Positions 44,697 to 53,873 of a stretch of 64,000 nt of DNA are shown here, in pieces. This DNA is from CBDFMG01 sp965221205 [NCBI: bacterium] (GTDB lineage: Bacteria; SM23-31). The DNA lies in assembly GCA_965221205.1 (NCBI GenBank), contig OZ244870.1, forward strand, positions 3,658,001-3,722,000, given 5' to 3'. Below the pieces are notes generated by a model. It ran no database searches, had not been told where the DNA came from, and saw only the letters and a program-made list of their open reading frames with translations. Within the stretch, counting starts at the first letter, position 1, and every line of letters starts with the position of its first letter. The position numbers and the translations under genes were made by a program.

Positions 44697-45590
44697 GTGA
44701 ATAAGAGAAAAGCAAAGACTTTAAGCCTGTTTGACCTGATGGAAATGTTCCCGACTAATGATGAAGCAGTTAAGTATTTTGAAGATCTTCTTTGGGGCGA
44801 CGCTCCGCATTGTTCCCGTTGTGGAGGCAGTGAAAAGATTACTCCAAACAAATGCAAACATATGTATTGGTGCGGGAATGCAGAAAGTACTTTTCTGTAA
44901 AAGTAAATACCGTCATGGAAGCAAGTAATTTCCCGATAAGAAAATGGATATTTGCAATCTACTTGTTGTTGACTGCCCGCATTAAGGTATATCTAGTATG
45001 CAATTAAGCAAAGAGTTGAACATTACGCAATCTGTAGCATGGTTTATGTTGCAAAGGTTACGTGAAGCATATTCTATGGATGATGGAAATATGCTGGTTG
45101 GCATTGTAGAAGTCGATGGGACCTATATAGATGGCAAGGAAGCCAACAAGCACAACAGCAAAAAGCTGAAAGCGGGGCGGGGCGGTAACGTCAAGACCAA
45201 GCCTGTTTGTGCAACGGATGCCCAAACCTTGCAAGGCGAGATACACGAAAACGTTATGCCAAATAGAAGTTACTTGGGACTTGGTGTTGCCTATAACTAT
45301 CAATCCGTCAAGCATTCCGCCAAAGAGTATGTGAACGGCATGGGGTACACCAACGGCATTGAAAGTGTATGGGCAGTTTTGAAGCGTGGCTACAACGGCG
45401 TGTATCATAACTGGGGCAAAAAGCATGCACATCGCTACGTTGATGAATTTTCATTCAGGCTAAACGACGGCAACGGCAATTGTAAAATTAATACGACTGA
45501 TCGAATCAAAGCCTTATGTTCTGCAATGGTTGTAAACGCTTATCAGGTACGCGGAACTGGTGGCCTAGATGCTTCAGGAAGTGGATATTC
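44697..45590 (+). pseudogene. IS1595-family transposase, frameshifted
   Basis: The reading order matches an ISXO2-like transposase. A zinc-ribbon (HCSRCGG...CKHMYWC) is followed in another frame by KYFSVKVNTVMEASNFPIRKW, then from 44998 MQLSKELNITQSVAWFMLQRL, VEVDGTYIDGKEANKH (first catalytic Asp), DAQTLQGEIHENV, SAKEYVNGMGYTNGIESVWA and the RGYNGVYHNWGKKHAHRYVDEF block. At least two frameshifts (near 44876 and 44985) and internal losses are visible. It is probably the enzyme that once moved element B, and perhaps element A. Confidence 0.88.
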
Positions 45591-47189
45591 GGTATCGAAT
45601 TGAACGTACACTGGAACATAAAAGTTGGATATTTGACCCTGCCAATCCGAACCGCAATGTGTATTTTGAATCGTCCTTACCGGAAAAACTAAAGGTCGGC
45701 TTGGAAGTAGTCGTCCCGATTACACTTTGTTTCTGGATAACAACCCCGTTGGCGTAATTGGGGCAAAAAGACCTGGCGTGGATTTAAACAAGGCTTTAGA
45801 ACAAGGACTGGTGTATGCGGAAAAGTTAAATGCGCCTCTAATTCTTTGCTGTTAATGGAACATTTTGTAAAACTAGATTTTTAAGTAATCGGAAAGAGTT
45901 GTATCTGAATGGAAATCGAGTAAAAGAACTCTTGCAAGTTTCAGAAGCTGTCAAATATGTGCAGGAAAAAACAAACGAAATCTTCACGATTCCAAAGAAA
46001 GTAATCCAATCCCGCGAAGAACTTATAAGCCTGTTTGGCAACATGAACGACACTTTAAGGTTGGAAGGATTGAGGGCTGGCATTGAGTGATTTAGTGAGT
46101 TTGCAAATAGTTTGTTTCTTAAGTTATTAAGTGAAGCCAGCGGCAGCACAATTTGGAACGACATAAAAAACCAGCAAGAAAAATACAGGATTGATTTTAT
46201 TAATGGAGCAAAAGTTCTAGAGCACTTGAAGTCCCAGTATGGGGGCGATGTATTTACTTCTTTGAAAATTAAAAAGCCTAGAACGTTGTCAAAGATTATT
46301 GAACTGTTAGACACACTTTCCCTGACATTGGTTGATACCGATATTAAGGGAAGCGCCTTTGAGTATTTTCTCGAAAAAACCACATCAACACAAAATGATC
46401 TGGGCGAATAGTTTGGAGAATCCTGTTGAAAATAAGTACGATATTGCATTGACAAATATTCCGTTTTCGCAGGATTTATCAAGAAATATAGGAAACTTGT
46501 ACTATGATGGTTTGGCAAAACAAAGCAGCGATGCAACCTGCTTACTACATTGTTTCAAAAGTCTGCGTCCCGGGGGGCGAATGGCGGCTGTGGTACCTGA
46601 AGGATTCCTATCTAACAGAGACGTCAAGGAAACCCGCAAATTTTTATTAGATAGTACTGATTTGCACAGTGTTGTTTCCTTGCCGGGGGGGTGTTTCGCT
46701 CCATACACGATGGCTAAAACCTGCATTCTTTATTTGAAGGGAAAAGGAAAATATACAACTTGTAAATTCTGGTTTTTCAGCGTTACTATAGAAGATGAAA
46801 GTTATTTGGACAAGATTTTCTCATCCTCTTTCGGCCATAATGATGAAATTGAAAATGAAATTATGTTACTCAAAGCAATGTCTTGCAAAATTGAGAATAT
46901 AAAGAAACCATACTATTCTCTTTTACAAAACAGGAGTCAGTTAAAAGTAGATGAAAAAGCTAAACAATCCGACTTCCATGACTTGAAGCATGAGACAGGA
47001 AAGCCACACGTGTATATGGGTGACTTTGAGAATTTCTCTATTCCTATTGTCAGTATGGCCGATCAAAAAAGATTATTGACGACTGCACTCAAGAAGAACA
47101 GATTATTGAAGAATACCACGAACGTACAAGTTATGCTGAAAACAGGCTGAAAAAGAAAATGCAAGCGGGCTGGGAATAGGCTTATTGCG
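45570..47189 (+). pseudogene. Single-chain R-M-S restriction gene (HsdR_N-HsdM-HsdS), decayed
   Basis: Pieces in several frames line up as one long protein. An HsdR N-terminal nuclease-like domain (FDPANPNRNVYFESSLPEKL, then KALEQGLVYAEKLNAPLI) is followed by a linker (LFLKLLSEASGSTIW) and the start of an N6 methylase (GSAFEYFLEKTTSTQNDLGE). A deletion then removes the expected YFTPR and SAM motif. The frame resumes with DIALTNIPFS (the NPPF/Y position), LRPGGRMAAVVPEGFL and SVVSLPGGCFAPYT. The end resembles an S-subunit tail (YHERTSYAENRLKKKM) and stops at 47189. It is a type I-like or type IIG-like system fused in one chain, inactive through frameshifts and the deletion. Confidence 0.8.
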
Positions 47190-47363
47190 CAATTGGAAAA
47201 TAAAATGAATCTGAACAAGACTAGGAAAAGCCTTAAAATTGGTATTTGGTTCAAAATCAAAGAAACATCTGAAAGTAAAACAGCCAACCAAAGAAGAATT
47301 AAACAAAAAATTCAAATTGGTTTTCAAATAAAAATTTGATTGTCAACTATTCTAATAATTCCC

Positions 47364-47371
47364 CTTAATTA
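47364..47371 (+). repeat. 8-bp target-site duplication, right copy (element B)
   Basis: CTTAATTA, identical to 44608-44615. Confidence 0.92.
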
Positions 47372-47570
47372 AGTCAAATTCAAATATCTACTAATGAATA
47401 GTTAAGATTTAATTGGGTTATTCCTATTATATAACTGTAACATAAAATTTAATCCTTTTAAAATCCGTCCGATAGTATCTTCGTTTTTATTCTTGATTCC
47501 CAATCTTCCTCCAGCTTCAATATAATGGGTTCCCCTAATTTATTATCCTTACATGCAACCTGAGGCCTCT

Positions 47571-48046
47571 ATGGAGACAGAATTTATTAACCCTTTTATT
47601 AATGCAGTTGAAAAAGCAATGAAGACAATGGCAGGATTTTTACCGGGAAGAAAACCGCCATTTATCAAGAAAGACCGGACAACACGTGGAGATATAACCG
47701 GAATAATCGGATTTGCAGAAGCTAATATATCATGATCTGTTGCGCTCAGTTTTCCAACTCAAACAATTTTTAAGCTCTATGAAACGATGATGGGTACGGC
47801 AGTGAGTGAAATTAACGATGAAGTCGAAGATATTGTCGGCGAATTAACTAATATTGTAGTCGGTGGTGCAAAAATAGAATTTGCCGGTCTTGGTTACTCT
47901 TTTAATATCAGTCTTCCTCTCCTCGTTTCAGGTGGAGCCCACGTCATCAAACATAAACACGACAGCCCGGTCCTCGTTATCCCATTCACGTCACGCTCGA
48001 TGACGGCAAAGAGTTTGATATGGAAATCAGTGTCAAAGTCAAATAA
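47571..48046 (+). pseudogene. CheX-like chemotaxis phosphatase with nonsense and frameshift mutations
   Basis: METEFINPFINAVEKAMKTM, PPFIKKDRTTRGDITGIIGF, then after an in-frame TGA at 47733 (where family members have Gly) SVALSFPTQTIF, EVEDIVGELTNIVVGGAK and GGAHVIKHKHDSPVLVIPF. The ExxGEL(TN) helix is the CheX catalytic motif (Glu and Asn) that dephosphorylates CheY-P. After about 47990 the frame slips by one base; the expected end LDDGKEFDMEISVKVK is present in another frame and stops at 48046. It stands alone next to element B, with no other chemotaxis genes nearby. Confidence 0.85.
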
Positions 48047-48084
48047 TGTTGAACATTTTGATTGAAACTTATTATACTTTTATC

Positions 48085-48531
48085 TTATTTCTGAGTTGAG
48101 TCTATAATAATTGTTACAGGACCTTCATTACAAATATCGACATCCATCATCGCACCAAACTCCCCTGTTTCAACGTTCAGTCCGCTTTTTCTCAAAAAAT
48201 CATTGAAATAATCATACAGTTTTTCCCCAAGTTCAGGTGGTGCTGCTTTGATAAAACTCGGACGGCGGCCTTTGCGCGTATCACCATAAAGCGTAAATTG
48301 AGAAATCGAGAGCAATTCCCCCCCAACATCGAGAACGGATAGGTTCATTTTACCCTTTTCGTCATTAAAAATGCGCAGATTGACACATTTTCCCGCAAGA
48401 TAAACAGCATCTTCTTCGGTATCTCCTTCCAACACTCCTAATAAGATGGTAAGTCCTTGCCCAATTCTACCAACAACATTTCCATCTATCACGACTTGAG
48501 ACCTGCTCACTCTTTGAACAACAACCTTCAT
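48085..48531 (-). CDS. dtd: D-aminoacyl-tRNA deacylase
   Basis: The 148-residue product starts [15 protein letters not shown], with the [17 protein letters not shown] catalytic block (about 78-94) and the cross-subunit Gly-cisPro-type segment [10 protein letters not shown] at the C-terminus. In DTDs the usual motif is NxGP(V/F)T; here it reads NEGPVT, which fits. It frees D-amino acids from mischarged tRNAs. It is the last gene of a minus-strand run that starts at acyP or further upstream. Confidence 0.96.
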   Translation of the reverse strand: MKVVVQRVSRSQVVIDGNVVGRIGQGLTILLGVLEGDTEEDAVYLAGKCVNLRIFNDEKGKMNLSVLDVGGELLSISQFTLYGDTRKGRRPSFIKAAPPELGEKLYDYFNDFLRKSGLNVETGEFGAMMDVDICNEGPVTIIIDSTQK

Positions 48532-48581
48532 AAATTCTGCCTTTCGGATTGCATAATATTAACCTTTTTCGTACTTTCGCG

Positions 48582-49166
48582 TTACTCATCACCAATATGG
48601 ATCATCGAGTAGATATCGTATTTTTGCAGTTTATTTCTTCCTTTGAGGAAATCAAGTTCAATCAGAAATCCCACACCAGAAACAATTCCTCCAGCATGCT
48701 CAATCAGTCTGCATGTTGCACCGACCGTTCCACCGGTTGCAAGAAGGTCATCAATTACTAGAATATTTTCTCCATTTCCAACTGCATCAGTATGCATTTC
48801 AACTGCATCGGTACCATACTCAAGTTCATATTCCTCGCGTACTGTACCAGCAGGTAGTTTCCCCGGCTTCCGGATCAGAATGACACCTTTTCCCATCTTA
48901 TATGCTAATGCCGAGGCAAACACAAAACCCCGTGCTTCTATACCGGCTATTTTCGTAAACGAGTAATTGTTAAAATGGTTACTGAACATATCAACTGCCT
49001 CTACAAAAGCAGGACCGTCTTTGAGCAGAGTAGTGATGTCAAAAAACCCAATGCCGGGTTTTGGAAAATCCTGGACAACGCGAAGTTTATCTTTTAATTC
49101 AGTCACGCTCATCTCCCTGCTGGTCCTACCTTTTTTCGGCACAGGCCGCTTTACCTTCGCTATCAC
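48582..49166 (-). CDS. apt: Adenine phosphoribosyltransferase
   Basis: The type I phosphoribosyltransferase has the PRPP-binding motif ILVIDDLLATGGTVG (about 133-147), the flexible-loop region IRKPGKLPAGTVREEYELEYG, and EARGFVFAS. It salvages adenine to AMP. The GTG at 49166 overlaps the acyP stop (ATGTGA), giving 194 residues; an internal ATG at 49112 (MSVTELKDKL) gives a length nearer the family norm. Which is used is unclear. Confidence 0.95.
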   Translation of the reverse strand: MIAKVKRPVPKKGRTSREMSVTELKDKLRVVQDFPKPGIGFFDITTLLKDGPAFVEAVDMFSNHFNNYSFTKIAGIEARGFVFASALAYKMGKGVILIRKPGKLPAGTVREEYELEYGTDAVEMHTDAVGNGENILVIDDLLATGGTVGATCRLIEHAGGIVSGVGFLIELDFLKGRNKLQKYDIYSMIHIGDE

Positions 49167-49438
49167 ATTGTAATCTTAAATGAATTATATTTTCCTTCAT
49201 ATAGCTTCCATTCCACATTCACTCCTTTAACAGTCGAGCCACGAGGCCCAATATGAAGCATTTTGATGAGCTCATTAAGCATATTTTTGGAGCCCTCCGC
49301 TTCAAGTTCAACCGAACTGTCGAGTCTGTTCTTCACCCATCCTGTAAGTCCCAGCCCGAGCGCTGACTCTTCAACAAACCATCTGAAACCAACTCCCTGA
49401 ACTACACCGGTTATGATTATTCGAGCACAGTTATCCAT
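49163..49438 (-). CDS. acyP: Acylphosphatase
   Basis: The 91-residue protein has the acylphosphatase signature GVVQGVGFRWFVEESA (Arg at about 19) and the second motif LTGWVKNRLDSSVELEAEG with the catalytic asparagine. It hydrolyses carboxyl-phosphate bonds of metabolites such as acetyl phosphate. It overlaps the start of apt, so the two are translationally coupled. Confidence 0.96.
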   Translation of the reverse strand: MDNCARIIITGVVQGVGFRWFVEESALGLGLTGWVKNRLDSSVELEAEGSKNMLNELIKMLHIGPRGSTVKGVNVEWKLYEGKYNSFKITM

Positions 49439-49489
49439 AAAACACCCTATTCAATCAATTGTATAGTTATCGACTGGATTGTTATAACT

Positions 49490-50050
49490 TTAAACGAGAT
49501 GTTGAATCGCTTTATTTACTGCGTCAACCGCTGATGCGGCGGCTATAATGTCTTCGGAAATTTCCCAGGTATGCAGTCCGATAACCGGCTTACCCAACTG
49601 CAGAAAAAATCCGATTTCCGATAGAGTCCCATACTTCCCGTCAACAGCAATCACTGCCCTGCCTGTATGAGCAATAATTGCATTCCGTGCAATCCCTTCT
49701 CCTGTAGCAATCGGAATATCGACATAGTCATTTGCCTCATCAATACCAACTCCCGGCAAAATCCCGATGGTTAATCCCCCGACTGATTTGGCCCCTTTAC
49801 AGCACGCCTCCATAACACCGAAAAGGCCACCGCAGATTACGATCCCTTCTCGTATGGCAATTTCCCGGCCGACATCTTCTGCAAGCCGGTAAATGTCTCT
49901 ATTGCATGATCCTGCCCCAATCACCGCAATAATGAGTTTCCGGTGAGCTAACCTTGTAATATATTCGGAAAATGAAAATGGTTGTGATGAGTCAGAATCT
50001 TGCTTTTTCATGGAAAACAATATTTTGAATAAAAAAACGTGGGTTGTCAT
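49490..50050 (-). CDS. TIGR00725-family protein (LOG/Rossmann-like, nucleotide-binding)
   Basis: The product has a Rossmann-like fold: IIAVIGAGSCNRDIY, REGIVICGGLFGVMEACCKGAK (the GGxxGxM motif shared with lysine decarboxylase-like LOG proteins), and AVDGKYGTLSEIGFFL. The PGGxGTxxE motif of cytokinin-activating LOG enzymes appears in altered form (DGKYGTLSE), so a true phosphoribohydrolase function is uncertain. The start could be 50050 or the ATG at 50011 (MKKQDS); neither has a clear ribosome site. It lies between acyP and asnS on the minus strand. Confidence 0.85.
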   Translation of the reverse strand: MTTHVFLFKILFSMKKQDSDSSQPFSFSEYITRLAHRKLIIAVIGAGSCNRDIYRLAEDVGREIAIREGIVICGGLFGVMEACCKGAKSVGGLTIGILPGVGIDEANDYVDIPIATGEGIARNAIIAHTGRAVIAVDGKYGTLSEIGFFLQLGKPVIGLHTWEISEDIIAAASAVDAVNKAIQHLV

Positions 50051-50101
50051 TCTAGTGACACTATCAAATACGCGGTAACCATACTATTCACTCTCGTCTG
50101 A

Positions 50102-51394
50102 TCAGGGAGTTACTCGGTGCATCATCCGGGGAAACGGAATCGTCTCTCTCACATGTTTCAATTTACATATCCAGGCCAATGTCCGTTCGATTCCCAGACC
50201 ATACCCGGAATGGGGAACCGAGCCATACTTTCGCAGGTCGATATACCAGTCAAATGCTTCTTGTGGCAGATTATGTTCTTTCAGCCGTTTGAGAAGGATA
50301 TCAAGATTTTCTTCCCGCTGTCCACCACCAATCATTTCACCATACCCCTCAGGCGCAAGCAGATCACAGCCGAGCGCGAGTTCTTCTCTTTCGGCATCCC
50401 GTTTCATATAAAAGGCTTTCACTGCCGCTGGATACCGATGCACAAAAAGCGGTTTATCGTACTTTTCTGACAGAATTGTTTCATCAGTACCCCCAAAATC
50501 CCCACCCCACTCAAAATCAATCCCTTCGTCTTGTAATATTTTTACCGCCTCATCGTACGAAATTCTCGGGAATGGCGCTTTTATGTTTTCCAGAGGTTTC
50601 GTGTCCCGCTCAATAATTTTAAGTTCTTCCTGTTTGTTTTCGAGGACCCGCTCTACAAGATAGCACACATGTTGTTCTGCAAGATCAATGTTTTCGTCAA
50701 GATCGTAGAATGCCATTTCCGGCTCGACAAGCCAAAATTCGGTCAGATGCCGTCGTGTTTTCGATTTTTCGGCCCGAAATGCAGGGCTGCACGTGTAGAC
50801 CTTCCCAAACGACATTATCGCAGCTTCAGAGTAAAGCTGACCGCTCTGTGCAAGATAAGCCTTACTGCCGAAATAGCCGGTTTCAAAGAGTGTGGTTGTC
50901 CCTTCACATGCTGCCGGTGTAAAAATGGGCGTGTCTATAAGGACAAAATCCCTACTGTCAAAGAAATCCCGGCTTGCCATGATAAGCTCATGCCGAATCT
51001 TAAGAATCGCATGCTGACGGGACGAACGGAGCCAGAGGTGGCGGTGGTCCATCAGGAACGTGGTGCCGTGCTCTTTCGGTGTGATTGGATATTCTTCGGC
51101 AATCTGGATAATTTTCAGTGAACGCACCTGCAGTTCATAGCCCAACATTGCACGTTTATCTTCTGCAACAACACCAGTGATGATCAATGAAGATTCCTGA
51201 GTGATTTTCTCACAATCCAGAAACGTCTCATCACTTACGTCACCTGTGAATACGACGCCCTGAATAGTACCAGTACCATCACGGATCATAAGAAACAAGA
51301 GCTTGCCTTTTTGGGTTTTGTTATACAACCAACCTCTTATTTCAATCTCTTTACCGGCGTGTTGTGCTACATCTTTAATATTGATCCAATCCAC
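50102..51394 (-). CDS. asnS: Asparaginyl-tRNA synthetase
   Basis: The 430-residue class IIb synthetase has an N-terminal OB-fold anticodon-binding domain ([27 protein letters not shown] start, about 17-100) and a catalytic core with [19 protein letters not shown] (motif 2, about 206-224) and [14 protein letters not shown] (motif 3, about 397-410). AsnRS features rather than AspRS are the short length, the lack of the bacterial AspRS GAD insertion, and [10 protein letters not shown]. It charges tRNA-Asn with asparagine. Confidence 0.93.
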   Translation of the reverse strand: MDWINIKDVAQHAGKEIEIRGWLYNKTQKGKLLFLMIRDGTGTIQGVVFTGDVSDETFLDCEKITQESSLIITGVVAEDKRAMLGYELQVRSLKIIQIAEEYPITPKEHGTTFLMDHRHLWLRSSRQHAILKIRHELIMASRDFFDSRDFVLIDTPIFTPAACEGTTTLFETGYFGSKAYLAQSGQLYSEAAIMSFGKVYTCSPAFRAEKSKTRRHLTEFWLVEPEMAFYDLDENIDLAEQHVCYLVERVLENKQEELKIIERDTKPLENIKAPFPRISYDEAVKILQDEGIDFEWGGDFGGTDETILSEKYDKPLFVHRYPAAVKAFYMKRDAEREELALGCDLLAPEGYGEMIGGGQREENLDILLKRLKEHNLPQEAFDWYIDLRKYGSVPHSGYGLGIERTLAWICKLKHVRETIPFPRMMHRVTP

Positions 51395-51454
51395 ACTGAC
51401 CTCATAAAAACATATTGATTTTAATATTTATAATTGTCCTGAGGAAAAACTTTT

Positions 51455-52462
51455 TTAATGTTCTGTTTTCGGCTCACGGGTCATGAGTTCAACCGTCGCA
51501 CTTCGCGGCTTGCTGCCTTCAAACAGAATTTTATAAACCTGATCCATAATCGGTGTTTCAATCCCTGTCCGTTTTGACAGCTCTTTGACTGATTGAGCTG
51601 TTTTTACCCCTTCGGCTACATTCACCATTTCCTTCAGTATGTCGTCGAGCTTCCTCCCCTTACCAATCTCCTGCCCGACATGAAGATTTCTGCTGAGCTT
51701 ACCCATGCATGTCAGAATGAGATCCCCCATGCCGGAGAGCCCTGAAAACGTTTTCGGATCAGCACCAAGCTCGACACCAAGCCGCGTCATTTCAACAATG
51801 CCGCGTGTCAGGAGTGCAGCTTTTGAATTATCACCAAATCCAACACCATCGCTAATTCCTGCAGCTATTGCCATAACATTTTTAAGTGCACCACCAAGTT
51901 CAACGCCAGTAATGTCGGAATTTACATATACTCTGAATGCTGGTGACATGAACAATTCCTGAACATCCAGTACAAATGAAGTATCAGGTGAAGCTGCTAC
52001 AACAACAGTCGGAATCTCTCGCGCCACTTCCTCCGCAAAGCTCGGCCCGGAAAGGACGGCAATACGGTTGAAATCATTATCTTGTACTTCTTGGCAAATA
52101 ATCTCCGACATTCGCATCTGTGAATCCGTCTCAACACCTTTTGTGGCACTGATGAATTTTTTTGAACTGTCAAAAAAGGGCAGTGCATTCCGAACAACAG
52201 ACCGCAGTACATGTGAAGGAATCACAAAGGTTATATACTCACTCAGTGACACTGCTTCTTCAAGTTCAGCGGTAATATGAATAGAATCCTGCAGCGGAAA
52301 TCCAGGCAAAAAAGTTTTATTTTCGCGTGTTGATGAAAGCTGTTTTGCAAGTTCAGGCTGAAACTCCCACAACGTCACTTTTCTGCCATTCCGCGCAAGC
52401 TGCAAAGCTAGCGCAGTCCCCCAACTACCTCCGCCAAGAATACTTACACTACTTTTTTTCAA
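51455..52462 (-). CDS. gpsA: Glycerol-3-phosphate dehydrogenase [NAD(P)+]
   Basis: The 335-residue product has an N-terminal NAD(P) site (ILGGGSWGTALALQLARNG), the catalytic lysine region GGALKNVMAIAAGI (about 186-200), and GLSGMGDLILTCMG with TARNLHVG-like text (SRNLHVGQEIGKG). It reduces dihydroxyacetone phosphate to sn-glycerol 3-phosphate for phospholipid synthesis. The start is a TTG that lies inside the end of plsY (14-nt overlap), so PlsY and GpsA are co-translated: GpsA makes the substrate that PlsY acylates. Confidence 0.96.
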   Translation of the reverse strand: MKKSSVSILGGGSWGTALALQLARNGRKVTLWEFQPELAKQLSSTRENKTFLPGFPLQDSIHITAELEEAVSLSEYITFVIPSHVLRSVVRNALPFFDSSKKFISATKGVETDSQMRMSEIICQEVQDNDFNRIAVLSGPSFAEEVAREIPTVVVAASPDTSFVLDVQELFMSPAFRVYVNSDITGVELGGALKNVMAIAAGISDGVGFGDNSKAALLTRGIVEMTRLGVELGADPKTFSGLSGMGDLILTCMGKLSRNLHVGQEIGKGRKLDDILKEMVNVAEGVKTAQSVKELSKRTGIETPIMDQVYKILFEGSKPRSATVELMTREPKTEH

Positions 52463-53075
52463 ATTTATTTTCCGTTCCCTGTACCAATTGTTGAATATTG
52501 CTTTTGTGTGTGTAAATTATCAAGAGACTTACAAGAACAGTAACCGCAACAATCGGAGTACTGATGGCGTGGTACAACCAATATTTTCGCACAATTGTTA
52601 TAATTGTCAAAGCAACTGCCGCGGTAAGCGAACCGATCGATACTATTCGTGTGGAATAAGCAACTAATGCAAATAAGGTCATACAAATCAGTGTTGTTAT
52701 CGGAGCAAGACCCATGTAAACTCCTGCGGTAGTCATAACGCCCTTTCCACCCCTAAATCCGGCAAAAATTGTCCAGACATGTCCAGCGACAGCTGTGCTT
52801 CCGGCTATGATCTGAAGCACATCATTTCCAAATGGCGCATCTCCGAGGTTAATTCCGGCAACATAGATGACCGCACACATCCCCTTGGTAAAATCGAACA
52901 AAACAACGAGAACTCCGGGCTTCCAGCCGAGTACCCGGAAAACATTTGTAGAACCGGCATTACCACTTCCGTGCTCTCTTATATCGATTCCACTCCACAA
53001 TTTACTGACAATTATACTTGCCGGAATGGAACCGACAAGATAACTAACAAAAATAATTGTACCAAGTGTAAGCAT
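52449..53075 (-). CDS. plsY: Acyl-phosphate:glycerol-3-phosphate acyltransferase
   Basis: The 208-residue inner-membrane protein has the PlsY motifs GSIPASIIVSK (motif 1), GSGNAGSTNVFR (motif 2, the Gly-rich phosphate loop) and FRGGKGVMTTAGVY (motif 3). It transfers an acyl group from acyl-phosphate to sn-glycerol 3-phosphate, the first step of phospholipid synthesis. It overlaps gpsA. A C-terminal polar tail of about 12 residues is a little longer than usual. Confidence 0.95.
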   Translation of the reverse strand: MLTLGTIIFVSYLVGSIPASIIVSKLWSGIDIREHGSGNAGSTNVFRVLGWKPGVLVVLFDFTKGMCAVIYVAGINLGDAPFGNDVLQIIAGSTAVAGHVWTIFAGFRGGKGVMTTAGVYMGLAPITTLICMTLFALVAYSTRIVSIGSLTAAVALTIITIVRKYWLYHAISTPIVAVTVLVSLLIIYTHKSNIQQLVQGTENKFEKK

Positions 53076-53127
53076 AGATTATTAAGATCAAATATTAAGT
53101 TGGATAGCTAATAGAATGATGTATTTG

Positions 53128-53859
53128 TTATTCCGGCTTCCTTATAACCAGTAAAATACTGCCTTTGAAAGGAATTTCTCTATCTACGTTACAATCGTCA
53201 AAAAAATGTTTTATAGTTTCTACGGACCATATGTGCACATAAAAATGGTGCTTCTGACTTTCTGTTTCAAGCGGGCCGATTAAGAATTTCCCACCGGGTT
53301 GCAGACAATTTTTTATAGTCGCCATTGCTGCAGCAACCTTTGCTTCTTCTGTTATGTGCTGCACAACATCTATCATTGTGATGAGATCATAAACACCGTC
53401 CACTGTGTCGTTTGTTATATCCCGCTTCACAAATGTATAATCTGGAAATTTCTCTTTATGCTGGTTAAAAAGAACATCCGTAATGTCAACACCGGTAAGT
53501 TTCTGCGCTCCTAATTCGAATAACACTCCTGTGAAAAAGGCACTGCCGACGCCGATTTCAAGAATGTCGCTGCCGGAAAGATTAATATTTTCCTGCTTTA
53601 AAATTGCTTGAAATTCATCCCGCGCGCTCTGATAGACTTTTTCATTGTCTTCGCTGGATATCGATTCATCTCCCGCGCCCTGAAGGCTATAACCATATTT
53701 AGAGAATCTGTCTTTCCAGTATTGCGAAGCGTTATACCCATTTTCCTTACTGTACTTGAGGGGACCGATAATTGTCTTAAAGAAAGCCCGCTTTACAAAG
53801 CCCACTGGATCTGTTTTTAATCCGTGAATCAGTTTCCTGAGATACATGAATACTGGCAC
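53128..53859 (-). CDS. SAM-dependent methyltransferase, class I
   Basis: The 243-residue protein has a Rossmann methyltransferase domain: ILEIGVGSAFFTGVLFELG (motif I, about 102-120), GVDIT (acidic end of beta 2), YDLITMIDVVQHI (motif post II) and LQPGGKFLIGPLE (motif III region). The substrate is not predictable; weak similarity to methyltransferases acting on small molecules or lipids. It starts at a GTG at 53859, 15 nt after the PurM stop. Position between purM and plsY gives no firm clue. Confidence 0.82.
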   Translation of the reverse strand: MPVFMYLRKLIHGLKTDPVGFVKRAFFKTIIGPLKYSKENGYNASQYWKDRFSKYGYSLQGAGDESISSEDNEKVYQSARDEFQAILKQENINLSGSDILEIGVGSAFFTGVLFELGAQKLTGVDITDVLFNQHKEKFPDYTFVKRDITNDTVDGVYDLITMIDVVQHITEEAKVAAAMATIKNCLQPGGKFLIGPLETESQKHHFYVHIWSVETIKHFFDDCNVDREIPFKGSILLVIRKPE

Positions 53860-53873
53860 TTATTCCGTTCGGC

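Larger units (their letters stand above)
44616..47363 (+). mobile_element. IS1595-family transposon with restriction-modification cargo (element B)
   Basis: The 2748-bp element begins GGGAATTATATAGAATAGTT and ends in an imperfect reverse complement (TTGTCAACTATTCTAATAATTCCC, shown split: TTGTCAACTATTC then TAATAATTCCC). Exact 8-bp direct repeats CTTAATTA flank it. It carries a frameshifted IS1595 transposase followed by a decayed R-M-S restriction gene as passenger. IS1595-type elements have GGG ends and 8-bp duplications, and some are known to carry passenger genes. The ends share 12 bases with element A. The intact duplication means the element has not been rearranged at its borders. Confidence 0.9.

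Noticed and set aside
47571-48046. Recoding of UGA as glycine
   Set aside because: TGA ends intact genes normally (for example oadG and the DUF932-like gene), and cheX also has a frameshift, so mutation is the simpler reading.
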